64,000 nucleotides of DNA, from positions 44,148,515 to 44,212,514 of the forward strand of contig NC_079514.1 in assembly GCF_000801105.2 (NCBI RefSeq), in the 5' to 3' direction. The stretch is from Raphanus sativus (Eukaryota; Streptophyta; Magnoliopsida; Brassicales; Brassicaceae). Positions 33,561-43,589 of the stretch are shown one piece after another. Below the pieces are notes generated by a model. That model searched no databases. It had not been told where the DNA came from and saw only the letters and a list, made by a program, of their open reading frames with translations. A program made the position numbers and the translations under genes. Within the stretch, counting starts at the first letter, position 1, and each line of letters begins with the position of its first letter.

Positions 33561-34199
33561 TTAACAAACCTGACAGGCGGTATCAATTGATTTAGCATGA
33601 CCGGGGATTAGGCAAAACTTGTTGGCCGGCGATGGTTTATCGGAACTCAACATATTAGATTCCATAGGAGGCTCCACTTCGTCTGGCGTCTCGCCGTCGC
33701 TATCGGACTCAACAATCACAACTGGCCCGTTGTATGTGATTTCTTCTTTAAGCTGTGGGACAGCGGCAATCATCACAAGTTGGAGAGCCTCAATGTACCC
33801 CCTAATAGCAATAGACGACTGTGATAAAGCTATCTCATCTTTCGACACAATAGATGTGATGAGCGTCATATAAGAAGCTCTGCCCCAGGGGTAAGCAAGA
33901 AATTCATTTACGTCTCTGATCATCTTGACGTGCTCCCGAATAATGCCCGGATAATGAGAAGAGGGGAACAAAATAGAAGACGTGATGGCAAGGCAGGCAA
34001 ATTTAATCCTAGTGTCTCTGTCTTTAACAATCTTCTTCTTCAGCATATCAATGACGGTGTCGACGGTGCAACTCTTGAGAGATCCAAAAAGCTCGTTACA
34101 GTAGAGCTTCTCGTTGAGAGGATTTTTTTTCTTCAGCGGAGGTTCTGGGATCTTGTCGCAATTGAGACCAGTAACTATAGCGAACTCACGGAGAGACAT
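33561..34199 (-). pseudogene. DUF1985 protein fragment (ULP1-type MULE gene remnant)
   Basis: Open for 212 codons from the MSLREFAIVTGLNC start. This is the middle of a DUF1985 domain: LREFAIVTGL, then RIKFACLAITSSILFPSSHYPGI, VNEFLAYPWGRASYMTLI, GYIEALQLVMIAAVPQL. The aligned part of the intact gene at 51242-52140 (FGLKEFGTITGLPCGEF, VDAFCQHPWGRESFLKTI, FPLALQLLAFQAVPQL) shows it lacks about 80 N-terminal residues. A good splice donor (CTGTCAG/GTTTGT) at about 33570 suggests it was one exon. No ULP1 protease exon was found to its left, so it looks like a solitary leftover of a KAONASHI-type element or a captured exon. Confidence 0.75.
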
Positions 34200-34377
34200 C
34201 CTTGATCCATATCTCTATCTATATCTCTATCCGCAAACCGAAACTACAAATTGCCTAATAAGCGAAACGAGAAATTCGTCATGCGAAAGTTAAAATTGAT
34301 TAAGATCGAAAATATTTACAATCAAAAGTATTGATTCAGTTATGAATCGAAAGTGAAGCTTCTCATGTTTAAAATAT

Positions 34378-34977
34378 GAGAAATTCTTGAGTTCACCCCT
34401 AGAGTGAATCTTTAGGTTCACCCAACCAATAGGATTTCGTTATTTCATATTCAGTATCTTTTAAAAAAGGAAACAAAATATTGTCAAATTTTATTATATT
34501 TTTAAAATAAAAATAAAAATAAATAAAAAATAATAATAATTGCAAACAAAAACACGTTTAAAAAATTATATTTTTAATACCGTCAACCAACACTAAACCT
34601 TAAATCCTAAATCCTAAACCCTTAGGTAAACCCTAAACCCTTGGTAAATCCAAAACACTTGGATAAATTCTAAATCCTAGAGTTTAAGATTTATCCAAGG
34701 GTTTATGGTTTATCCAAGGGTTTAGGGTTTAGTATTTAGGGTTTAGTGTTTTGCCGATTGTGTTAAAAATATCCAAGGGTTTACCATGAGTTTAGGGTCT
34801 ATGATTTAGGGTTTAAGGTTTAGTGTTTTGTTGACGGTATTTTAAATATAAAATCTTTTTTTGCTACTATTATTATTTTTTATTTTAAAAATATAATAAA
34901 ACTTGACAATATTTTGTTTCCTTTTTTAAAAGATACTGAATATGTTGTTCACTCTAGGGTGAATCCAAGTATTTCTC
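34378..34977. mobile_element. Foldback Mutator-type MITE with 9-bp target duplication
   Basis: 600 bp. Long terminal inverted repeats: the left starts GAGAAATTCTTGAGTTCACC and the right end read backwards gives GAGAAATACTTGGATTCACC. Similarity extends about 200 bp inward (the GATACTGAATATG and CAAAATATTGTCAAGTTTTA regions pair). Flanks are TTAAAATAT at 34369-34377 and 34978-34986, a perfect 9-bp duplication typical of Mutator-like elements. The centre is made of AAACCCTAA / TTTAGGG-like telomere-type words in both orientations. No coding. It ends 149 bp before the start codon of the oxygenase gene. Confidence 0.88.
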
Positions 34978-35063
34978 TTAAAATATTAATAATTAATTTT
35001 AAATCATTGATTGACCCCTAAAACTAGTCTTAAATTCCCTGCTCTCGCTCTCTGACGGCGTCC

Positions 35064-35066
<3 letters not shown>

Positions 35067-35098
<32 letters not shown>
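35067..35098 (+). promoter_or_regulatory. (CT)n tract in the putative 5' leader of the oxygenase gene
   Basis: A CT dinucleotide run of about 16 units ends about 28 bp before the ATG at 35127. CT/GA-rich tracts near plant start sites often act as Y-patch or GAGA-type core promoter or leader elements; that role is inference here. Confidence 0.5.
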
Positions 35099-35101
<3 letters not shown>

Positions 35102-35126
35102 TCGTAGCCTGATTCCTCGTCGCCAT

Positions 35127-37661
35127 ATGTCTCTCTCGTCGGAATCAACCGTTCCTACGGTTAGAATCGTCACCGTATCTTACTCAGAGCTTAAGGTAAA
35201 TCCAAAATTGTCTTCGACTATAAAATTACTCGCCTTCTCCTCTGCGTTGGATTTTGTCTTCTAAACCTCTTTTTTTCTCTTCCAAATGATTGTTTTTTTT
35301 AGGACAGTAACATAGATTTGTCTGCAAAGATTGAACAAGGATTCGGACCTAATGGACTTGGAATTCTTACGGTTAAAGATGTATGACATCACTTCTTACA
35401 CTCTAGTTTGCGTACACGCTTTAAAGATCGTATTTTTTTTTTCAAGTTTAAGATTTCAATAATTATTATTTTTTTTCTCTCAGGTTCCAGGGTATTCTGT
35501 TTTACGTCAGAATCTACTTCGTCTTGCTCCAAAGTAAGTTCTTGAGTTTGTGTCAGTCAAAGGTTGGGCCTCTTTAGTTGCCCTTAAGGTTTTGTTTTCT
35601 CTGTAAAAGGTTAGCTGGTCTTCCTGAAGAGGTGAAGAGGGATCTTGAAGATTCTCATAGTAGGTAAAAGATACGATCTTGTTTGGGTTTTTTTTTTCTT
35701 TTTAATTTCTTTTCTTTATGTTTGTTTCTCTTCTTAGGTACAATTTTGGTTGGAGTCATGGCAAGGAGAAGCTTGAATCTGGGAAGCTTGGTGAGTTTCA
35801 TAGACTGTTTTTATTGCTGCAATATACGTTTATCATTCCTTTGGCTTGCTCTCATGGATGTGCAGACATGTTGAAGGGTTCTTATTATGCTAATCCATTA
35901 CAAGATGTACCCACGAGTGATTCCTCTGAAATGCAACGGTAAATAACACCAATGTCCATTGTTTATCTTTACAAGTTATTTTTGGCTTTTTCGGTGTTAT
36001 GTATACATGAACCATCTGTTCTTGTCTTGTATTATTCCTTATTTTTCTTCTTGTGTGTTTTGTTTACCTCGATTTATCATGTAGGTATCCATGGTATTGT
36101 GGATCAAACATATGGCCAAGTAATTCTTTACCTGAACTCGAAGGAGGTAACTATGTGATGCTTTTATCTTGCCTTTTGTTAGTGTTTTGGATCGGAAACA
36201 GTACTTTGGTGTCTCACCTTTCATTTTTGTAATGACTTATCAATGCTTGTGTATGCAACCTTAGCTTGTTTTTTTCGTTGATTCTCTCTTCTTTTCACTT
36301 TTCCCTTGTTATGTTCCTTACTCACAAATAACTGAGTTTACTTTCATACATGATAGCTTTCAAAGCTCTTGGTAAACTGATGTTCGAAGTTGGGCTGATG
36401 GTAGCATACCACTGTGATCTATATGGTATGTAATTTCGTTCTGGTGGATCCATATTATCTATTTTACTATTTTTCTGTGCATTTTTCATCATCGATGAAC
36501 TGTATCAGCATCATCTGATTTTCAACGTTTGCTTGTTATTATTTTATCTTCCATCGGTTTGTCATATGGTGCTAAAATGTGTTGCTGTCATTGTCTGTAT
36601 GCAGTGTCAAAGGGTATAAAACAACATGAAATGCAAAATCTTGAAAATATACTACTTGGCTCTCGGTGTCACAAAGGACGTCTGCTTTATTATTTTCCTG
36701 CACAGGATACGTAATATTATATCTGCCCCTATAAAAGTAGAATTTTCATTTGGGTATATTGACAAATTGTCTTTGGTGCAGCACTACGCAGAACAGCGAT
36801 TCCATCTCATCTTGGTGTGGATGGCATACGGACCATGGTTCACTCACAGGTTGCAAGTTTTTCCTTTTCTCACGCTTCCCTGAGTTGTTAATGCTCACCT
36901 AAAGTGTGGATAAGATTCTTATCCCTCTACGGTTACCCCCACAGGTCTTACTCGTGCAATATTTTCAAGAAATTCAGTGGAAGTACCTTGCCCTGATCCT
37001 GCTTCTGGCTTATACATAAGAACACGGTCGGGTCAGGTCGTTAAGGTGCAGTACTAGTCCTTTCTGATAACTGGCATGTTTTGATTTGATGCTCTTATAA
37101 ATATGAGCGAGCTATGCTCTGTCCAGTATGCATCTATTTATGTGTTATATAATTAGTACTGTTAAGAACTGCTTCCTTTGCATCTGATTAAGGTTGTATA
37201 TGGGGAAGATGAAATAGCATACCAAATAGGCGAGACAACAGCAATTCTGTCAAGGGGTTATCTTTGTGCTACACCTCATTGTGTACGGGTAAGAAGATTT
37301 TGTTCATCATGGTTACTTTTGAGTGAATCAAGCTTTCGATCTTTTTTTTTTAAATATAGACACATGATTTCTTGTTTGTGTTTAAGGCGCCACAAGGAGA
37401 GGAGGCTCGTGGCCTAGAGCGATCGACATTTGCATTGTTCATGCAACCTGACTGGTATTATTCCTTATGATAACTTAGATGTCTTGATAAACACATTTGA
37501 AGATAAATAAAAATGTGTTTTTGTGGTGTATAAGGGATCAAAAGCTTACATTCCCAAAGGAAGTGACAATCCATGAAGATGTGCCCCTTTCTAATGGCGT
37601 CTTGACGTTTGGAGAGTATACAGAGAAGCTGCTCAACATATACTACGATACAAAACCATAG
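35127..37661 (+). CDS. 2-oxoglutarate/Fe(II)-dependent oxygenase family protein
   Basis: Complete 14-exon gene, 357 aa, all junctions GT/AG and in frame: 35127-35195, 35303-35380, 35484-35533, 35610-35663, 35738-35790, 35866-35938, 36085-36146, 36357-36425, 36605-36710, 36782-36849, 36945-37045, 37193-37288, 37387-37454, 37535-37661. Iron ligands: His220 and Asp222 in WHTDHGSLTG, and His290 in LCATPHCV. The Arg305-Ser306 pair is placed to bind 2-oxoglutarate. The N-terminus (VSYSELKDSN) and RYNFGWSHGKEKLESGKLD are typical of this isopenicillin-N-synthase-like plant clade. Substrate unknown. Remembered synteny makes it the counterpart of At4g13400. The protein appears intact. A (CT)n tract and a MITE lie directly upstream. 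Confidence 0.9.
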
Positions 37662-38062
37662 GATAGGAACCTTTTAAGTGGCTTTGTATATGACGTTTCC
37701 ATTGGTGTAAGATAAAAACAGACAAATCTCACAAATTAGTCTTTTAGGTCGTTGGAAGTGGAACTTGATGTTTGGGTTTAGGCTGAACCATACAGAAATT
37801 TACAGAAACCACACAATAATTGGTTTGCGTTATGTTGTGTCATGAACGCATTTGCTTCCATGTTTATACCACTAAAAATTAAATTAAATTTTCTATTTTA
37901 ATGTTTGTCTTTCAGAGTTGAATTAACTTGTTGTCTTAATATAAAATTTAATTTTTCTTCCCTATTAAATTAATTTCAAAATTATTTATAGTTTTATTAA
38001 TGCTGTCTTTTCAGTTTAATAAATACATTTCCTAATTCTAAATATACCACATTTAATGATAA
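37662..38062. other. 3' flank of the oxygenase gene
   Basis: Probable 3' untranslated and intergenic DNA with no coding signal, up to the Helitron end at 38063. Confidence 0.6.
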
Positions 38063-38093
38063 CTAGATTTTGATCTGCGCGTCAGCGCAGATG
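38063..38093 (-). terminator. Helitron 3' hairpin and CTAG terminus
   Basis: Stem ATCTGCGC/GCGCAGAT with a 4-nt loop, then CAAAAT and CTAG on the minus strand. In Helitrons this hairpin is the replication-termination signal of rolling-circle transposition. Confidence 0.8.
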
Positions 38094-38136
38094 TATGTTT
38101 TATAAAATCTATTGCTGTTTGTTTTCATATCAATAT

Positions 38137-38788
38137 TAGGGCTGAGCAGAAAACCTGAATCCAAAAAATCGAACTGATCCCGATAAAAAAAGTAGTACCA
38201 AACTCAAACCAAATTAATTAAATATCCAAATTTTTCAAAGTTTTGGTATTTAGAAAATCGAAACCGAATCTGAACTGAACTGAAGTATTTCAGATACTCG
38301 AATGTATCTGAAATAGATTTATATATTTATGTATATTAATTATTTTATATTTAATGTATGTAAAAACATCAGAATATATATGGTACTTTTAAATTGGTTT
38401 AAATACTTGAAAATATATACAAATAGTCAAAAGTAATTACTAAATATTTAAAGTATACTCAAAACATCAAATATACTTAAAATAATTATGATTATTTAAA
38501 CCAAATCAATTTATATGTTAAGTTTAGGTATTCTGACATATTTTATTCAAACTTATATGTGATATATTATTTTGTTTACAGATTTTGAGAAATTTAAATT
38601 ATATTGAATTTTAAAATTAATAATAATAATTTAAATGGGTTATCCGAACCCGAACCCGCAAAAATCTGAATCGAATCCAAACCAAAATTTAGAAATATCA
38701 GAATGAGGCTGACATCGTTGATCCCAGAAACCCGTAACCCAAGCAAACCCAAACCGAACCCGAATGGATACACGAACGCCGGCCCCTA
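38137..38788. mobile_element. Probable hAT-like element inside the Helitron
   Basis: 652 bp beginning TAGGGCTGAGCA and ending CGCCGGCCCCTA (ends inverted with mismatches). Flanks ATCAATAT (38129-38136) and GTCACTAT (38789-38796) agree at 6 of 8 positions, a decayed 8-bp duplication. The interior has CCGAACCCGAACC-type strings near the right end, common in small Brassicaceae hAT-like repeats. Confidence 0.5.
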
Positions 38789-39034
38789 GTCACTATTATA
38801 TATCATATTTATATCATTATATAATTAATCATATTTTATACATACCATCATATAAGTAATCATATAATAAATAGTATTTAATACATGCCTTCATATAAAT
38901 AATCACATATATCCATATTTTTCTTATATGTATGGAAAACATTTTTTTAATAATGGTTATTGGAAAATATTTTAGTAAAAATAAAATTTTGAATATATGT
39001 ATATTTTGAATCAATTTTTGATATAAATCAAATT

Positions 39035-39305
39035 TAAATAATTATTTTGATTTGAAATATGTATATAAAGTTTAAAGACAAAAATGCTTTTAGATAATTA
39101 GATTAGCTTATTTTCTTGTATTTTAAATCTGGTCCAAATAGATAATTTTTCATAATACAATAGACTTTCAATATTTAATAATACAAGTCTATTTTTTTTA
39201 ATATAATGCTATCCATGTTTCCAAACAAAATTATATTCTTTTTTAATATTCTTATTCATGTTTCCAAACAAATCTCCTTTTCAAACTGCTGTTTATGTTT
39301 CCAAA
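39035..39305. repeat. Duplicated Helitron segment, copy 1 (partner about 40668-40943)
   Basis: About 270 bp (starts ATTATTTTGATTTGAAATAT, ends CTGTTTATGTTTCCAAA), repeated at about 40668-40943 with more than 95 percent identity by eye. The two copies flank the LTR-type insertion. Confidence 0.85.
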
Positions 39306-40660
39306 TGTTGTAAATAAGATGCGAAGGTGTTGTTGTGTTATTCAATATCAAAGACAAGAGGCTCCTTATATATGGAGCTTAGATCATCTATTACAAGTCT
39401 CATAAGCAATGTGGGACTCTCTTAAACATTAAGAGAAGTCGGCCATGTCTTAGGAGTACGTATCATCGTCTAATCGTATTTAAGAGTACGTATCATCGAC
39501 CTTTACTTCATTTGGTCTAGTCATACCTATTGGTATGCATCATTGACCTAAAATAAAATTATGGTCTAGCCACACTATGGTGTGCATCATCGACCAAAAG
39601 ATGTGGAAAACATTAACCTTGTGTTTTGTTTGGACATATAGCGTGTCATCCTTAAAGAGGTATCACTTGTTGTCCATACAAAACGAAAGTCATGTAATCA
39701 CATGCTTTATATTTTAGGGTTTAGGGTTTCTTAAAATCAGACTTAAACTTTAAGGATTGGGGTTTAAAATTTAAATCTGATTTTAGGATTAGGTTAAACA
39801 TTGACCTTAAGTTTTGTTTGGACATATAGCGTGTCATCCTTAAAGGGGTATCACTTGTTGTCCATACAAAACTAAAGACATGTAAAACTATGAAGGGTTT
39901 AGGGTTTTGATTTTAAAATAAAACAAGAACTAAAATCAACCAAATCAAATCGCAAAACCTTTTAAATCGGATTTAAGATGAAGAGAAGTTTGAAATCCGA
40001 ATTGTTTGAACCACAAGTAAAGATTAGGGTTTTTGAGATCTTACCTTAATCTTTGTCGATCTTTTCTCCTTGGTGCCTCTTTTAGAAACCTTGAATAATC
40101 AACAATGAAAGTTTCAAAGTTGGATTGGTATGAGATCTAAGAACAATAGATATCAAAATAAGAGAGATAAGGAGTTGGCGGCTATTAGGGTTTTGGATGA
40201 TCTTTGACGGCGCGGCTTGCACTGGGAGGTGACGGCGCGTCTGGAGTCAGATTGCTGCGTGGTCTGAGGCGCTGGATTCTTCTCGTCCATAGCTTCAGTT
40301 TGATATATTACCCGCCGTCTGGATCTTTACGGTTAGGGAGATATGGCGGTTTGAAGTTACGGACGAAATTAGGGTTTTTGTGGTCGCCGGATTTTAGCTA
40401 GGGTTTAGAGTCTCATGCTGATAACGTGTTGTAAATAAGATGTGAAGGTGTTGTTGTGTTATTCAATATCAAAGACAAGAGGCTCCTTATATATGGAGCT
40501 TAGACCGTCTATTACAAGTCTCATAAGCAATGTGAGACTCTCTTAAATATTAAGAGAGGTCAGTCATGTCTTAGAAATAAACTAAAGGCCCAATCCATTA
40601 ACATATGATTGGTTTAATATAATTTCGGTTAAATATAACCTCGACCATCTGGTTATAAGT
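39306..40660 (-). mobile_element. Degraded small LTR-type element inside the Helitron
   Basis: Two direct copies starting TGTTGTAAATAAGATG at 39306 and 40427, alike for about 148 bp (to 39453 and 40574), then diverging. Outside the second copy (40406-40426) the plus strand has GAGTCTCATGCTGATAACG, the complement of a TTATCAGCATGAG primer-binding-like site, so the element lies on the minus strand. The interior contains an 89-bp direct repeat (39609-39697 and 39794-39882, GTTTTGTTTGGACATATAGC) and no coding frame. The right end of the second LTR and the target duplication were not identified. Confidence 0.6.
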
Positions 40661-41013
40661 AGTCCTTAAATTATTATTTTGATTTGAAATATGTATATAA
40701 AGTTTAAAGACAAAAATGTTTTTAGATAATTAGATTAGCTTATTTTCTTGTATTTTAAAGCTGGTCCAAATAGATAATTTTTCATAATTCAATAGACTTT
40801 CAATTTTTAATAATACAAGTCTATTATTTGTTTCTTAATATAATGCTATCCATGTTTCCAAACAAAATTATATTCTTTTTTAATATTCTTATTCATGTTT
40901 CCAAACAAATTTCCTTTTTAAACTGCTGTTTATGTTTCCAAACAATTTTTTTTAAGACTCCTATCCATATTTCCAAAGAAACCTAGATCGTACTTCACTT
41001 TTAATAATATAGA

Positions 41014-41200
41014 TAAAATTACATATGGTATAGTAGGAAAATTATTGTGCTATCACTTACGTGTGATCCTGCAACTACATGCTATAAATATTATACATGA
41101 TTTGCAATCGTGTACTAATATAACATTTCGTTTTTGACATGTATACTAATATAACAATCATGTACTAGGCCCATATATATATATATTACCAAAAATTCAC

Positions 41201-41234
<34 letters not shown>

Positions 41235-42560
41235 ATGTGTGTGTATTATACCATTAGTACAAAGAAAAAATTAAAATGAAAAAAATATTTATACGGTCAC
41301 GGATCAAGCTCCAGAAATAAACAACAACAGCGCTAAATTATCTTATAACAAATTTATTTTAATAGAAATTATAGTTCCAAATAGGTTTATCTATTTTATG
41401 TCTTTATAAATTTATTTTATTTGGGATGCTAAGATTTTGGAATTGGAAAAAATTATGACCCACCTCATATTATTTTAATTAAGAAATTTAAATTTTATAT
41501 CAGAATACTTTATTAAGCTTTTAATTTTTATTTTTATTATAACTGCAAAAATTAATTTTCAATATGGATTTATGTGTAAATATTACAAATTCATCATTTA
41601 ATATAAATAAAAAAATAAAAACAGAAAATAAATATCTGTCCGGTCGGGCGAGTCAAGGTCTAGTGTGTTTTAAAAGGCAATCGCCTTATGTGCCAAGGCA
41701 CACCGTGGCGATGGTCCTAACGCCTGTTGTGGGCAAGGTTTTGGCCATCAAGAAATATAGAATTGAGGTTTAGTCCAACGGTTCCGATTGGTAGCTGAAA
41801 CGAAGAGTGATCCTGTTTGAGTTTTTACATTTTTTTATAAGAATGAAATGAAAGTAAATATGATGAATAAAATGGTTATGCAGGATGGATCAGATTGTAT
41901 GGATGGATGGATGACAAGAACATAAATGATATGCGATTTGAAAGTAAACAAGACAAAGAGATGGAATATGGGATCCGGTCGCTGGACGTGTCTGTCTCAA
42001 CAAGATCAATGGATGGATAGAGATGGATCCGGTTCTTGCTCAACGTGTGTCACTCTCAATATCGGAAAAGGGATGAAAATGGATCGATAGACTCCACAAA
42101 GAACAATGAGGCGGATTTTTGATATGTCAAGGTTTTGCTCTCAAGTTGGCTTCACACGAATTGGAAAGATTTTAGGGTTTTGTTAGGGGCAAACTAACTC
42201 ATATATTAGCTTAGGTAAAAAAAAAAGATACACGGCCGCTCATAAGGGGTTCAAATACCTGATGCAGGTTTGCCCTTCTAAAGGACTTTGAGGGAAAACA
42301 ACAAAACTCTCTTAGACTCTAAGGCGTAAAGGGCTACAAAATAAGTCCGACTCTACTTGGACTCTAAAGCAAAGGATAAACAAAGGCCTTGAGTTGCACA
42401 AAAAAACACAGAGGCCTTGAATTTATTAGACTCAAAAATAGAAAGAAAAGACTAACAAGGTTGCCCATAATGTCTTAAGTAGAAATCGAAAATAAAGAAA
42501 CAACATAAACCAAAAACAATAAACTTGTTAGAAATAAAATTTGAAATCGTACATGTTTAC
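41014..42560. other. Non-coding stretch with microsatellite and repeat-like DNA
   Basis: AT/GT microsatellite at 41170-41246. At 41640-42480 there is moderately GC-rich DNA with GGATGGAT-type words that resembles retrotransposon LTR or untranslated sequence but has no identifiable partner. No gene is seen. Confidence 0.5.
41200..41246. repeat. Compound (AT)n(GT)n microsatellite
   Basis: An AT run passing into a GT run with single interruptions. A second AT run lies at 41173-41187. Confidence 0.9.
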
Positions 42561-42574
42561 CTTAACTCGATCAG

Positions 42575-42880
42575 GCAGCTAAGTCTCTAAACTGGAAGCA
42601 ATTGGGCTTGTGGTCGAACCAAGATTGAATGTGGAGATGATTAAGCCGGCTTGGTTATGGACGATGGAAGAGAATTGGATCGGACCGGACTGATTTTGAA
42701 CCTCATTTGGACCGGGTGGATCTTCAATATTTGATTCGGTCATCTCTTGGATCAGCAATTGCTTAAGGCCGGTTTGGTCTTGATCTAGCATCTCTTGTAC
42801 AACTTTGGTGAAACCATCTCTTAGGACCCGTGCTCCTGACCTGGTCGTAGGACACTTACGGACTTGGAGAACCTCATATT
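42575..42880 (-). pseudogene. Retrotransposon polyprotein fragment
   Basis: The minus-strand frame reads TTRSGARVLRDGFTKVVQEML and then a Gln/Pro/Asn-rich tail ending at 42579. A TRS..R.L+..F...V motif is common at gag ends of Ty3/Gypsy polyproteins. There is no further domain on either side, so this is only a fragment. Confidence 0.45.
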
Positions 42881-43589
42881 GGGTGACAAAAACATCCTCT
42901 TTCCTTGAATTTTCTGATTTTTTTTTGTTTTATTTAATACAAAGCAAGAGTATCAAGATCATTTAAGCTATTAATGAATGTTATTTTGTAACTTTTAGCT
43001 TCTAATGTTATTTTTGAGATAAAAACTCAAAAGATGCTATTATTGAGAATCTCCCTTTGTTTTATGATTTTTTTTACTTGAACTAAAACTCTTTCAATTA
43101 TTATGTAAGGTTAGTTGGTCGGTCACTTATGAAGATGAGTTGATTGCTGGAAGAGGCACATTTTGAGTTTTGTTTGCAAGTTGGAACACATTATGCATGT
43201 GAGGCACTTTCTTTTGGATCTAGTGGTGGTGTTTCTCTGTTTTGCCCTTAATGAAGCGAGTGTTGATATGTCTTTGGTTTCTGAAACCGGTTAGTGGCTT
43301 ATCCCAGCCGGTTCAAACAATAAAGTGTGTTTGATTTTTACTTTTGTCTCCCACCGTTGGATTGCATAAAGCACTTTTTGAACCTGCGGATGTGATTTTA
43401 GTAGAGTTTTGTGAGCGTTGAGGCTGATAAGGACGTGAATTTAATGCAAAGTTGTGTTCGTCTTTGGGGAACAAGACAGAGAGGAGGCAAACTAGGTTAA
43501 TTTTTTTTTTTCAAATGCTTCTTAGTTGCCGATTTTATGTTGCGATACTTACCCCCTGTTTCACTGTTTTGAGCTTTGTGCAGTTCCAA

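Larger units (their letters stand above)
38063..41013 (-). mobile_element. Non-autonomous Helitron carrying nested elements
   Basis: Read on the minus strand, it begins TCTATATTATTAA at 41013 and ends in CTAG at 38063. Six bases before the CTAG lies a perfect 8-bp stem hairpin (ATCTGCGC, loop TGAC, GCGCAGAT). The base before the 5' TC is A and the base after CTAG is T, the A^T target expected for Helitrons, which make no duplication. No Rep/helicase frame is present. The interior holds a hAT-like element (38137-38788), an LTR-type insertion (39306 to about 40660) and a 265-275-bp internal duplication. Confidence 0.85.

Noticed and set aside
34590..34830. AAACCCTAA-like words suggesting an interstitial telomere
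   Set aside because: The words are irregular, occur in both orientations and lie in the centre of a foldback element with its own target duplication, so they are part of the MITE.
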